A stretch of DNA of 64,000 nt from CAITQP01 sp964387965 (GCA_964387965.1 CAYLXO010000002.1:1-64000), one strand, 5' to 3'; shown: positions 1 through 7,394, numbered from the stretch's first letter. The notes: generated from the sequence alone by a model not told the origin. Program-made: numbers and translations.

Positions 1-16
1 ATGTGTTTGTCTTGGT

Positions 17-90
17 CGGGGTGTAGTATATCGGTATTATACATGAGTTGGGAACATGAGGGCTGGGTTCGATTCACAGCACCACGACCA
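17..90 (+). tRNA. tRNA-Pro (anticodon TGG), possibly degenerate
   Basis: The cloverleaf reads acceptor CGGGGTG, D-arm, anticodon loop GTTGGGA (anticodon TGG), T-loop TTCGATT and a 3' end ACCA, so CCA appears to be encoded. Three pairs are broken: A-A at the base of the anticodon loop (31-39), G-A in the T-stem (52-62) and G-A in the acceptor stem (3-70). A second copy of the 3' part, exactly 100 bases downstream (156-187), repairs the T-stem and acceptor mismatches but lacks CCA. Either this gene is decaying, or the working tRNA is split by an insertion. Bases 9-18 and 85-94 extend the acceptor helix outside the tRNA. Confidence 0.6.
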
Positions 91-188
91 AGACCGAGAC
101 AAATTATGCAAACGAATTCTTCGGAGACATGGGATGCCTCCGTGGCCACTTGTGGATGAGGGCTGGGTTCGATTCCCAGCACCCCGAC
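56..188 (+). repeat. Direct repeat of the tRNA-Pro 3' end, 100-bp period
   Basis: Positions 56-88 and 156-188 are the same 33-nt block, starting ATGAGGGCTGGGTTCGATTC, with two differences (A in copy 1, C in copy 2). Both C versions restore tRNA pairs. A shorter third piece, TTCCCAGCACCCCGAC, lies at 337-352. The intervening bases hold a hairpin around 131-153 and no gene. Confidence 0.75.
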
Positions 189-191
189 TGT

Positions 192-221
192 AAGAAAAAC
201 ACCATATGGTGGTTTTTTCTT
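192..221 (+). terminator. Intrinsic terminator after the tRNA-Pro region
   Basis: AAGAAAAACACC and GGTGGTTTTTTCTT pair around the palindrome ACCATATGGT and end in a T-run. It follows the second tRNA-Pro 3' copy directly. Confidence 0.7.
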
Positions 222-223
222 TT

Positions 224-266
224 GGGGTGAGCAAGCCAACTACTTGGCTTGCGTCTGGGAATCGAA
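224..266 (+). repeat. Inverted tRNA-Pro tail interrupted by a palindrome
   Basis: GGGGTG at 224-229 and CTGGGAATCGAA at 255-266 are the reverse complement of the acceptor and T-arm of tRNA-Pro. Between them sits the perfect 9-bp inverted repeat GCAAGCCAA-CTAC-TTGGCTTGC (231-252). The same architecture with a near-identical palindrome follows tRNA-Arg at 1481-1525. Confidence 0.75.
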
Positions 267-355
267 AGACTTTTCGTTACCGAGTTTGCGAGGTCGAAAA
301 GTACCTGCCGACGTGGTCGGTGATCCGTGTACTCACTTCCCAGCACCCCGACAAT

Positions 356-387
356 AAGAAAAACCGCCTTAAGAGGCGGTTTTTCTT
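356..387. terminator. Bidirectional terminator
   Basis: AAGAAAAACCGCC and GGCGGTTTTTCTT form a perfect stem around TTAAGA. It abuts the stop codon of the minus-strand YraN gene and has T-runs on both strands. Confidence 0.85.
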
Positions 388-388
388 A

Positions 389-784
389 TTAAATTAAAAT
401 ATTCTCGACAAAATCAACTTGGGCCTCCTTCATATCCTTTGAAATATGTACAACAACCAAGTCGACTTGATAATCTTGTTCTACTTCCCTCTCAGCTATA
501 TACGTTTCTATTGTTCTTGCCAACCGCCTTTGTTTCCATGGATGCATTCCATCTTCAGCTCGATATGTATCAAAATCTTTTTTAATTTGTAAATCTGTTG
601 TCTTGCTTTTAACCTCACAAAAGTGAATAACTTCATTTTTCGTACAGATGATATCAATTTCACCCCACTTCCTTGTATAGTTTCTTTCTACGATTTCATA
701 ACCTCTACTCTCCAAATAACGGACAGCAAGATGCTCCCCTATTTCGCCGATTTTTTGTGTTTTTGAGGTAAAAACCTTTGGCAT
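389..784 (-). CDS. yraN: YraN/UPF0102 family endonuclease-like protein
   Basis: A 131-residue protein of the UPF0102 family, a small PD-(D/E)XK nuclease-like fold of unproven cellular role, often linked to DNA uptake or repair. The motif is visible as GEIDII followed by FCEVKSK, giving the D and E-x-K residues near positions 42-58. The N-terminal G-x-x-G-E-x-L-A helix (IGEHLAVRYLESRGY) is typical. Length matches the family (about 115-130). It ends at the bidirectional terminator. A perfect DnaA box lies 160 bases before its start. Function remains family-level inference. Confidence 0.9.
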   Translation of the reverse strand: MPKVFTSKTQKIGEIGEHLAVRYLESRGYEIVERNYTRKWGEIDIICTKNEVIHFCEVKSKTTDLQIKKDFDTYRAEDGMHPWKQRRLARTIETYIAEREVEQDYQVDLVVVHISKDMKEAQVDFVENILI

Positions 785-1111
785 TTCAACATTTCGTTAA
801 AAATCGACTTTACTTTCACCTGCCCGAATGACCACATTCGGTCGGGCGGGCGTGAAACCCAGTCCTTAATATATCTTTATATTACAACGTTTTTTAAAGA
901 CTCGTCTTTATATTGCTGTCCTTTATACACATAGTACACAGGTTTATCCACAGGTGTGGGATAACTTTTTATAAACAGATAGGGAGGCCGTGAGTACAAA
1001 GATTTGAGAATTGGCTACCAGTTAGACCGCGAGTACGCTTATCGACCATTACATGGTCAGTACAGGTTTCCGATATTTTTCAGTACATTGAAAAATATAA
1101 CGGAGAACCTT
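785..1111. other. Intergenic region with several hairpins
   Basis: No gene was recognised. It holds a GC-rich inverted repeat (CCCGAATG-ACCA-CATTCGG, around 823-842), a DnaA box palindrome at 944-964, GACCAT-TAC-ATGGTC (around 1044-1059) and GATATTTTTCA paired with TTGAAAAATAT (around 1072-1098). The motif GAGTAC or CAGTAC recurs four times in about 100 bases, which is unexplained. Confidence 0.5.
944..964 (+). promoter_or_regulatory. DnaA box pair
   Basis: TTATCCACA is a perfect DnaA consensus box at 944-952. It is followed in inverted orientation by TGTGGGATAA (955-964, one extra base). The 15-mer TTTATCCACAGGTGT here recurs exactly at 62308-62322, upstream of the lexA-methyltransferase gene. 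Confidence 0.6.
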
Positions 1112-1147
1112 TTCGATTCTCCCCCATAAGTGCCTCAAGGCACTTAT
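1112..1147 (-). repeat. Inverted tRNA-Gly T-arm copy plus palindrome
   Basis: TTCGATTCTCCC at 1112-1123 is the inverted 12-nt copy of the tRNA-Gly T-arm (1191-1202). The perfect hairpin ATAAGTGCC-TCAA-GGCACTTAT (1126-1147) lies between that copy and the tRNA. It is downstream of the tRNA in transcription direction, as in the Pro and Arg cases. Confidence 0.6.
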
Positions 1148-1182
1148 TTGTTCGCAATCTCGTTCGCTTCACTCACTCGTTG

Positions 1183-1253
1183 TGCGGCCAGGGAGAATCG
1201 AACTCCCGTCTCATCCTTGGCAAGGACGTGTTCTACCACTAAACCATGACCGC
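1183..1253 (-). tRNA. tRNA-Gly (anticodon GCC)
   Basis: Complete cloverleaf on the minus strand: acceptor GCGGTCA with TGGCCGC (one T-G pair), D-loop GTTTAGTGGTAGAAC, anticodon loop TTGCCAA, T-arm GGGAG-TTCGATT-CTCCC, discriminator A. CCA is not encoded, so it depends on the CCA-adding enzyme encoded at 1641. Confidence 0.93.
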
Positions 1254-1388
1254 ATGAATATAATTACCGAGCAATTCTAACCTTTTATTTTTGTTTTTGC
1301 AATCAGCTATTTTAACCTTAATTTCCAATGATAATTTGAAATATTGACGGATATAGAGTATAATCGCAGAAATTAATAGTTTAATTAT

Positions 1389-1460
1389 GCACCCGTGGTG
1401 AAATGGATATCACAACTGTCTTCGGAACAGTTATTCTGGGTTCGAATCCTGGCGGGTGCA
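1389..1460 (+). tRNA. tRNA-Arg (anticodon TCG)
   Basis: Acceptor GCACCCG pairs with CGGGTGC. The anticodon arm is ACTGT-CTTCGGA-ACAGT (anticodon TCG, reading CGA) and the T-arm is CTGGG-TTCGAAT-CCTGG, with discriminator A. CCA is not encoded. It lies 180 bases before the CCA-adding enzyme gene and is followed by inverted copies of its own 3' half. Confidence 0.95.
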
Positions 1461-1480
1461 CAAAAAATCGCAGATTTTTC

Positions 1481-1619
1481 TGCACCCGAGCGAGCCAACT
1501 GCTTGGCTCGCGCCCAGGATTCGAACGCCACAGCCATATTTTGCCAGCAGGCAAAATGGCGAGGCGGTGCCCAGACAAGTTCGAGCGACGGCGAGAAATT
1601 AGTCGCGGGCGAATCCTGG
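1481..1619 (+). repeat. Inverted tRNA-Arg tail with palindrome and further tail pieces
   Basis: TGCACCCG (1481-1488) and CCAGGATTCGAA (1514-1525) are the reverse complement of the tRNA-Arg acceptor and T-arm. They are separated by the perfect palindrome GCGAGCCAA-CTGC-TTGGCTCGC (1490-1511). A second hairpin ATTTTGCC-AGCA-GGCAAAAT follows (1538-1557), then a direct piece CGAATCCTGG (1610-1619). The 180-base spacer to cca holds no gene. Confidence 0.7.
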
Positions 1620-1640
1620 TCTTAACACCCTGCATTTAAA

Positions 1641-3200
1641 ATGAAAAACACAATAAATAAAACTAAAATCCCCCCTTATGTTACACGTGTAACTGAAACC
1701 CTCGAGAAAGTGGGTTTTCAGGCATATATTGTCGGAGGTTGCGTACGTGATCTCCTTATTGGGCGTGAGCCAAAAGACTGGGACGTCACAACAAACGCCA
1801 CTCCTGACCAGATTATCTCTCTCTTTGAAAAGACAGTTTACGAGAATAGTTTTGGTACAGTTGCGGTAGTTTTCCAAGATTTAAACTCAGATACACTAGA
1901 TGTTTCATCTGAAACATCAAATTTTGTTTCACGTGAAACAAATTCGAATGTTTCAAGTGAAACAGACAAAAACATAGTTGAAGTGACGCCATACCGCACA
2001 GAATCGAAATACTCAGATTCACGACACCCAGATGAGGTTAAGTTCAGCAAAACCCTCGAAGAGGATCTTATGCGCCGTGATTTCACGATAAACGCCATGG
2101 CATATAGCGTTTCAGGTGAAACACTAGTGGATTTATATAAAGGACAGGATGATTTAAAGGACAAAGTATTAAGGACGGTGGGCGATGCTAAAGAACGGTT
2201 TGGTGAAGATGCGCTCCGAATGCTTCGCGCTGTGCGATTCTCGGCTCAACTCGGCTTTGGTATTTCACATGAAACAATGATGGCAATTGCCGAACTTTCG
2301 GAAAATATCACGCGCATATCTGCAGAGCGTATTCGGGATGAGTTTGAAAAGATGATGATGTCTCCTGAGCCAGCTCTTGCAATCGGCATGCTTGAGAAAT
2401 TGGGTCTACTTAAACACATAATTCCTGAACTTATCGAGGGTGTTGGTTGCGACCAGAAGGGGGAACACATCTATGATGTATACGAGCATTTGCTTCATGC
2501 ACTCCAACATGCTGCCGACAAAGGATGGCCACTTGAAGTTCGCTTAGCGGCACTTTTCCACGATATTGGTAAGCCTCGAACTCGTCGTTGGGATGGAACA
2601 AAAGCAGGTGGAAAGGGGAAATACACTTTCTATGGACATGAGGTGGTAGGAGCCCGTATGGCTCAGAAAATAATGGAACGACTAAAATTCCCTAAAAAGA
2701 GTACAGATCTTGTGGTTACGCTCGTACGCCAGCATATGTTTTTCTCTGACACAGAGGCAATTACACTTTCTGCTGTTCGCCGTGTCGTCGCAAAAGTAGG
2801 GAAGGAAAACATCTGGACACTCATGAATATTCGCGAATGTGACCGTGTAGGTATGAAAAAGAAGGAAGCACCATACCGATTGCGTAAATATCATGCCATG
2901 ATTGAAGAAGTTCTTCGTGACCCGATCTCTGTCGGCCAGCTTGTAGTGGATGGAAACATATTGATGAACGAGTTACACATGAAACCAGGGCCTCGCATGG
3001 GTTGGATGTTGCACGCACTCCTTGAAGAAGTGCTGGATGATCCGAAGAAGAACACTCGAGAATACTTGGACAAAAGAGTAGGGGAACTTGAAAAACTTTC
3101 TGATGAAGATCTCAAAACTCTTGGTGAAGAAGCAAAGAAGGCAAAGGAAGATATCGAAGAAGCCGAAGTGAGAGAGTTACACAAAAAGCATGGTGTGTAA
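1641..3200 (+). CDS. cca: CCA tRNA nucleotidyltransferase with HD domain
   Basis: Adds or repairs the 3' CCA of tRNAs; the Gly and Arg tRNA genes next to it do not encode CCA. The 519-residue protein has the class II nucleotidyltransferase head: GGCVRD near residue 33, the metal-binding D-W-D at 46-48, and RRDFTIN at 145-151. An HD phosphohydrolase domain follows (ALFHDIGKPRTR, then GHEVVGA). An unusual insert at about residues 82-112, rich in V-S-x-E-T, interrupts the head domain just before the EVTPYR strand. It is encoded by three parS-like sites at 24-bp spacing. The ATG at 1641 follows directly on the tRNA-Arg region, and a terminator follows the stop. Confidence 0.95.
   Translation: MKNTINKTKIPPYVTRVTETLEKVGFQAYIVGGCVRDLLIGREPKDWDVTTNATPDQIISLFEKTVYENSFGTVAVVFQDLNSDTLDVSSETSNFVSRETNSNVSSETDKNIVEVTPYRTESKYSDSRHPDEVKFSKTLEEDLMRRDFTINAMAYSVSGETLVDLYKGQDDLKDKVLRTVGDAKERFGEDALRMLRAVRFSAQLGFGISHETMMAIAELSENITRISAERIRDEFEKMMMSPEPALAIGMLEKLGLLKHIIPELIEGVGCDQKGEHIYDVYEHLLHALQHAADKGWPLEVRLAALFHDIGKPRTRRWDGTKAGGKGKYTFYGHEVVGARMAQKIMERLKFPKKSTDLVVTLVRQHMFFSDTEAITLSAVRRVVAKVGKENIWTLMNIRECDRVGMKKKEAPYRLRKYHAMIEEVLRDPISVGQLVVDGNILMNELHMKPGPRMGWMLHALLEEVLDDPKKNTREYLDKRVGELEKLSDEDLKTLGEEAKKAKEDIEEAEVRELHKKHGV
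1901..1964. promoter_or_regulatory. parS centromere array inside cca (three sites)
   Basis: TGTTTCACGTGAAACA at 1925-1940 is identical to the widely conserved chromosomal parS bound by ParB. It is flanked by TGTTTCATCTGAAACA (1901-1916) and TGTTTCAAGTGAAACA (1949-1964). Site starts are exactly 24 bp apart, and each unit encodes eight residues of the insert in the CCA enzyme. They lie about 37.5 kb from dnaA, within the usual origin-proximal range. No parA or parB lies in this window. Confidence 0.85.
2108..2276. promoter_or_regulatory. Two further parS-like sites in cca
   Basis: CGTTTCAGGTGAAACA (2108-2123) and TATTTCACATGAAACA (2261-2276) each keep the two GTTTC/TTTC...GAAACA arms with two changes from the consensus. 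They are also in the reading frame, encoding VSGET and ISHET. They may be weaker ParB sites or leftovers of the array. Confidence 0.55.
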
Positions 3201-3201
3201 T

Positions 3202-3230
3202 AAAAAGGACGCGTAATGCGTCCTTTTTTT
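3202..3230 (+). terminator. Terminator of cca
   Basis: AAAAAGGACGC-GTAAT-GCGTCCTTTTTTT directly after the cca stop, in front of the stop of the converging minus-strand gene. Confidence 0.85.
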
Positions 3231-3233
3231 AAT

Positions 3234-3830
3234 TCAGATTTTTGAATCAATTTTGTCTCCGTGTGTAAAATAAATCTCAAGCGGTTTTGTGTAAATGCCT
3301 GACTCTTTTGCATATGGAGTTGCATAACATATTCCTTTGGCACAAACTTTTGGAAAATAAGCCTCTACAGTTTCGTAACCTTGAGATTCTAACCACGAAA
3401 GAAGACGAGACCACTCATTGGCGCAATCACCAGAAAGGCCATACTCATTTTTTGAATTTTTCAATAGTTTTCTTTCTGAAAAACTAAAATTAGTTAATTT
3501 GAACTCTTCTGGCGGACAAACGAATCTTTCCGAGTTTGATACCCAAGAATCAGGGAGGGGATGTTTAGATAAAAACTCGTTTAAATCAACATCTAATGGG
3601 TCCTCATTTTTCGCTTTTTCGATAGTAAACTTATCATCAACAGCAAGCAAAATATCATTTTGCGTACTAAGTGCTTCATTATAAGCAAACGAGACCTGTC
3701 TTCCGGCTGTTGGCCTACATCTAATTTCATTTCTAGTTTTACCATGATGTTCTTCATATATTCCCCAGTATATTTCCTCGTGATAGTAAACTAGCGGAAT
3801 CGTGATTATGGTAACTGTATTTGGTTTCAT
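3234..3830 (-). CDS. Hypothetical protein
   Basis: I do not recognise this 198-residue protein. The start at 3830 (MKPNTVTIITIP) is chosen because the upstream in-frame extension to 3902 is low-complexity and AT-rich. The protein is mixed alpha/beta in appearance, with no signal peptide or membrane segment. Cysteines occur in VCPPEEF, GDCANEW and VCAKGICY. It converges on cca and shares the spacer terminator. A stretch NEWSRLLSWLESQGYETVEAY looks like a conserved domain core, but no function can be assigned. Confidence 0.6.
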   Translation of the reverse strand: MKPNTVTIITIPLVYYHEEIYWGIYEEHHGKTRNEIRCRPTAGRQVSFAYNEALSTQNDILLAVDDKFTIEKAKNEDPLDVDLNEFLSKHPLPDSWVSNSERFVCPPEEFKLTNFSFSERKLLKNSKNEYGLSGDCANEWSRLLSWLESQGYETVEAYFPKVCAKGICYATPYAKESGIYTKPLEIYFTHGDKIDSKI

Positions 3831-3979
3831 ACATAGATTTTTTAAATGAACAATGTCGGTATTGTTGCATTTATTTAAATTTATGTTATAATTTAGTAGC
3901 AATATAAATATTGAATATCCTTGTTTTGCAACGTATTATTGGTATATAATTATTTTTGTTACGATAAAATAACAGATTT

Positions 3980-4771
3980 ATGACAACTGGCTTTATAATC
4001 GACAAACTAAAGAAGGCGGGTCTTGAGGAAAAAGAGGCACAAATATATGGCTATCTCGTAGAAACAGGAGGAGCATATCCATCTGCGATCACTGAAGCTA
4101 CGAAACTAAATCGAAGTACTGTATATAAAATACTCGGAATACTTTCGGTACGTGGACTTGTGGGTGAAATCGAAAAGAAGAAGAAACTGTTCTATTTTCC
4201 AGAATCTCCTGCAAAATTTTTGCGAGGAGCAAAGATGAAAGTAAGCCTTGCGGAAGATGCCTACAAACGCGCATTAGATCTTATGCCAGAACTAGAAGGA
4301 ATGTTCCGCGCACACGAAGGGAAACCACGCGTAACTTTTTATGAAGGCAGGGAACAAGTGGTTTCTGCATATATGACACAAGCAACTGAGGAGAAAAAAT
4401 ATGAACTTCTCGCGTTTGCAAATACTGACGAGCTTTTGAAGTTTATGACGCCGGATGGATTACGAGCGTTTATAAAAATAAAAGAAAAGAATGGAATATC
4501 TGCACGAGGAGTTATTCGTGATACACCAACTGCAAGAAAATTTTCTGAAGTAACACATGCGGGTATAAAAAAGAATCTTGTTGCAAAAGCACGATATGTA
4601 TCAAAAGATATCTTTCCGTTTCCGGGAGAAATAATTATCTACGGAAAAAATAAAGTATTCTTTGTGAAGTTTGATGAGAAAAATCCAATTGCAGTAATCA
4701 TCGAAGACGACACGATACACAATATGATGAAAATGGCCTTCGAGCTTTCGTGGGCACAAGCAAAGGCGTAA
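3980..4771 (+). CDS. TrmB-like transcriptional regulator
   Basis: A 263-residue protein with an N-terminal winged helix of TrmB type (EKEAQIYGYLVETGG, then NRSTVYKILGILSVRGLV at about residues 18-65), a helical linker, and a C-terminal alpha/beta effector domain starting at RVTFYEGREQVVSAY. TrmB proteins usually sense sugars in archaea; CPR bacteria carry many copies whose ligands are unknown. A paralogue with the same plan, including the FYEG motif and an ELAWAEAK-like end, is at 62912-63688. No target operon is obvious. The gene ends at a weak terminator next to an interspersed repeat. Confidence 0.85.
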   Translation: MTTGFIIDKLKKAGLEEKEAQIYGYLVETGGAYPSAITEATKLNRSTVYKILGILSVRGLVGEIEKKKKLFYFPESPAKFLRGAKMKVSLAEDAYKRALDLMPELEGMFRAHEGKPRVTFYEGREQVVSAYMTQATEEKKYELLAFANTDELLKFMTPDGLRAFIKIKEKNGISARGVIRDTPTARKFSEVTHAGIKKNLVAKARYVSKDIFPFPGEIIIYGKNKVFFVKFDEKNPIAVIIEDDTIHNMMKMAFELSWAQAKA

Positions 4772-4800
4772 ATAAAAAAACTCGTAAGAGGTTTTTTATT
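4772..4800 (+). terminator. Terminator after TrmB-like gene
   Basis: AAAAAAACTC-GTAA-GAGGTTTTTTATT: a short imperfect stem with a T-run immediately after the stop. Confidence 0.55.
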
Positions 4801-4802
4801 TT

Positions 4803-4925
4803 TAGAACTTATGTAGACGGATGCAGTTCAAGGCGCGAGCGAGGCTTTCGACTAAAATGTACTGACGTACATTGCAGGAGAAAATGAGCGAGCAACGCAG
4901 AAATGCACCGTATACATAAGTTCTA
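4803..4925. repeat. Structured interspersed repeat, copy A
   Basis: An outer helix of about 20 bp (TAGAACTTATGTA paired with TACATAAGTTCTA, continued by ACGG/CCGT and TGCA) encloses a core that shares the blocks ATGCAGTTC, GGCGCGAGCGA, TGTACT..ACGTACA and GCAGAAATGC with copy B at 10859-10985. The core has its own hairpin AATGTAC-TGAC-GTACATT. The outer helix sequence differs completely from that of copy B. The element overlaps the stop codon of the minus-strand gene. Confidence 0.75.
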
Positions 4926-6701
4926 GGCGGTTTCCTGTTGGTAACAGGCCTCGCAATACACAATATCCCCATGCTTCGGATCATAACCCGTTTGAAATAC
5001 ATTCATACATGGAGTGTCTCCATGGCCATGTGTTGCAAGATTTTTGTAATTACCTATGGCTGACATCTCGCCTCCACATGCACACTTACGTTCGTAGAGT
5101 TTCATCCCAAGTCTCAACTTGAGACGTTCCATAGTGCGACATGATGGACAAAGGATTGGAAGAGGGAGCCCAAGCTTCTTATAAAAGGCGAGTTCGTCCG
5201 GAATAATACGGAATGCTTTTGTGCAGTTTTGATTACATGTACCTTTATGCCGGCATTCTAAAATTTCTTTTGTTATTGACGACTCGACAGTAGTAATATC
5301 GATTGGAATATTTTCGTTTTTGATTGTTGGCACATATTCACGAGTATCTACATCGCGCCAACGATATCCTTGGGCGAGTGCTTCTTCCTTTGTAAGAGGG
5401 AAGTATTCTTGAGCAATCGTTTCGTTGTAGGCCCATGGAGAGAATTCAACAGGAAGAAATTCACCATATTTATATACGCGCCCTTTTCCATCGACATATG
5501 GCATGTCGTCCATGTGTTTTTTTATTTTTGCTACAAGTGTTTCGTATTCTTCTTTTGTGTACTGCTTGTTCAAAATACAGTATTGTTTCTTACGGAGACC
5601 GACTGATCCAAAAATATTCTGACTGCCGTTTGTACATCCAATTGTATATTCCATATCGTGTACATCCTCCTGTGTAAGGAATCCAAATTTCACATTTTGT
5701 ATTCCTGTGCCACAAGATACTGATTCATATACCATCTGTGATGAATCTCCCCATACTGAATAGTCGTAGCAATCCTTACAGCCAGGAATTTCCTGAGCAT
5801 ACTGACAGTAGCGCATATTCTCTCCTTCACGAATAAGATATGAATCACGTACATTTTTTGAATTTGTTACGTAAGAACCATAACTGTTCTGATTCTTTAG
5901 CCCCTGATGCTCTTTGACTGGGTGCTCGCCCCAAAGTGCGTATGCATGTGTAACTGCAAGTTCATATCCATCACGTGTGCCAAGAGAATATCCTGCTGTT
6001 TTTTTCTCATATTCTTCTTTTGTAAGTTGCTCATTGAAGAAACAATACTTTTGATTTTTCAAATTTACACAACCAAAACAATTCATACATCCAACACAAT
6101 CTCTGCAAAACCAAAGATCTGAAGAGTCTGCGCATTGTTTTGAATAATGCACGCGATTGCAATTTTGAAGCCAGAAAGATTCATAACATGTTTCTGATTT
6201 TGATACATGGGAAACATCAACGCAATCTCGGGTAAAATTCACTCCATTTGAGTACATGCAATCTTCGGGATTTGTTGCATTAAATACTAAATAGCTGTTT
6301 TTGGGGTCCGTTATATTGTTTGAGTAATCACTATTAACTCCACGGATTGAGTTGTTTGATTTAAACGGAACTTTTAACATGAGATCATAAAGTTGCGCGA
6401 GAAATGGCTTGTTCCAATTTATATCTGTGCCGTATTCCATCGGATCCCATTTATCTGAAAGCCAAATATCTCTCTCGTAAACTTTTACTGGAGAATCTTT
6501 TGCGTACATTGAAAAAATTTCTTTACCGGAAAAATCACAAGTGCGTTTATAAAGTCCACGCTCGTTACGAAATGCGAGGCGGCGTTGAGTGCGACACATT
6601 GGACAAAACGTCGGCACTGGCACATTCATTTTTTTATAAAAATTCTGATCTTCTTGGTCGATAAGAAAATCGTTTTTGCAGTTCTGGCAGGATTGATTCA
6701 T
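4923..6701 (-). CDS. Cysteine-rich multi-zinc-ribbon protein
   Basis: A 592-residue protein from the chosen start MNQSCQNCKNDF (an upstream in-frame start at 6731 is less likely). The N-terminus has a zinc ribbon CQNC...CPMC followed by RTQRRLAFRNER. A related ribbon recurs near the C-terminus (CNQNC...CPSCRTMERLKLR), and a third cluster CACGG...CEACYQ ends the protein. The middle is made of short Cys/Asn-rich repeats such as DCVGCMNCFGC, and two copies of a motif YCFFNEQLTKEEYE / YCILNKQYTKEEYE, suggesting a beta-helix-like stack. Similar proteins are common in Parcubacteria, and I know of no assigned function. RNA or nucleic-acid binding is only a guess. Confidence 0.8.
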   Translation of the reverse strand: MNQSCQNCKNDFLIDQEDQNFYKKMNVPVPTFCPMCRTQRRLAFRNERGLYKRTCDFSGKEIFSMYAKDSPVKVYERDIWLSDKWDPMEYGTDINWNKPFLAQLYDLMLKVPFKSNNSIRGVNSDYSNNITDPKNSYLVFNATNPEDCMYSNGVNFTRDCVDVSHVSKSETCYESFWLQNCNRVHYSKQCADSSDLWFCRDCVGCMNCFGCVNLKNQKYCFFNEQLTKEEYEKKTAGYSLGTRDGYELAVTHAYALWGEHPVKEHQGLKNQNSYGSYVTNSKNVRDSYLIREGENMRYCQYAQEIPGCKDCYDYSVWGDSSQMVYESVSCGTGIQNVKFGFLTQEDVHDMEYTIGCTNGSQNIFGSVGLRKKQYCILNKQYTKEEYETLVAKIKKHMDDMPYVDGKGRVYKYGEFLPVEFSPWAYNETIAQEYFPLTKEEALAQGYRWRDVDTREYVPTIKNENIPIDITTVESSITKEILECRHKGTCNQNCTKAFRIIPDELAFYKKLGLPLPILCPSCRTMERLKLRLGMKLYERKCACGGEMSAIGNYKNLATHGHGDTPCMNVFQTGYDPKHGDIVYCEACYQQETA

Positions 6702-6737
6702 ATACCTACTATTGTATATGTATATACGCAAATGTTA

Positions 6738-6761
6738 AACCCCGCCTTTGTAGCGGGGGTA
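6738..6761 (-). terminator. Possible terminator
   Basis: CCCCGC-CTTTGTA-GCGGGG stem between two minus-strand genes, followed on the minus strand by TTTAACATTT. The T-run is short, so activity is uncertain. Confidence 0.45.
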
Positions 6762-6791
6762 TTTGGTAAACAAAATAATTTTGAAAAACAC

Positions 6792-7307
6792 TCAAGAAAA
6801 AGTCATCGGCTCCATAATGTAATAGTGGTATGCCATTGTTTTTTTCACGGAATCCGGAACGTACAGGGCCAAAAATGGAACTTGCCCGGCAGGTAGCTTG
6901 AGGTCAGCAATTTCTTCCTCGCTTGGCTCGTACAGGTGCATTGCAGGATACCGCAGTGGATTACCTTTTTGGCATTTAACTAATGCATTATTTGCCAACC
7001 GCACCAGCTCGTTTGTATCAATGCCAAGTGCTTTTCGTATCATGTTCAATTGGCGCACATGATAAAAATGCAAACCATCATCGCGGTACGCACGAGCAAG
7101 TGGTGAATGAATATGCTCTCGTATTTCTCGTGCGCGATTGAGCAAAAGCTCTTTGTCGTTCTCGGTTTTTGATTCTTGTGACAATGCATGCAAACGAATG
7201 ATGCAACGCAAATAATTAATAGGCGAGCGATTCTTTAAAAGACTGTTTTCAATGCTTTTTGCTCTGCCTTTAAGTTCCTTGTTTTTGAAATCTCTTAAGT
7301 AAGCCAT
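6792..7307 (-). CDS. Hypothetical helical protein
   Basis: Not recognised. The 171-residue reading from MAYLRDFKNKEL is preferred to the longer one from 7376 because the extra segment runs through the terminator hairpin of the upstream gene. The N-terminal two thirds look alpha-helical and charged (RAREIREHIHSPLARAYRDD). The C-terminal part has LKLPAGQVPFLALYVPDSV, resembling a small beta domain. There is no signal peptide or membrane segment. It stands alone between two terminator-like hairpins. Confidence 0.6.
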   Translation of the reverse strand: MAYLRDFKNKELKGRAKSIENSLLKNRSPINYLRCIIRLHALSQESKTENDKELLLNRAREIREHIHSPLARAYRDDGLHFYHVRQLNMIRKALGIDTNELVRLANNALVKCQKGNPLRYPAMHLYEPSEEEIADLKLPAGQVPFLALYVPDSVKKTMAYHYYIMEPMTFS

Positions 7308-7353
7308 GACTGAATGATTTATTGTTAAGTAAAAATTGTTCAAATATAAACTA

Positions 7354-7383
7354 AAACACTTTGACTCATTTGTCAAAGTGTTT
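7354..7383. terminator. Terminator of exonuclease III gene
   Basis: AAACACTTTGAC-TCATTT-GTCAAAGTGTTT, a perfect 12-bp stem just beyond the minus-strand stop at 7395. Confidence 0.75.
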
Positions 7384-7394
7384 AAAGCCCTTCG

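Noticed and set aside
101..188. A second complete tRNA gene
   Set aside because: Only the T-arm and acceptor 3' strand are present; no matching 5' acceptor, D-arm or anticodon arm can be folded from 101-155.
37..346. Protein-coding frames over the tRNA region on the minus strand
   Set aside because: They translate tRNA sequence and its repeats and have no independent support.
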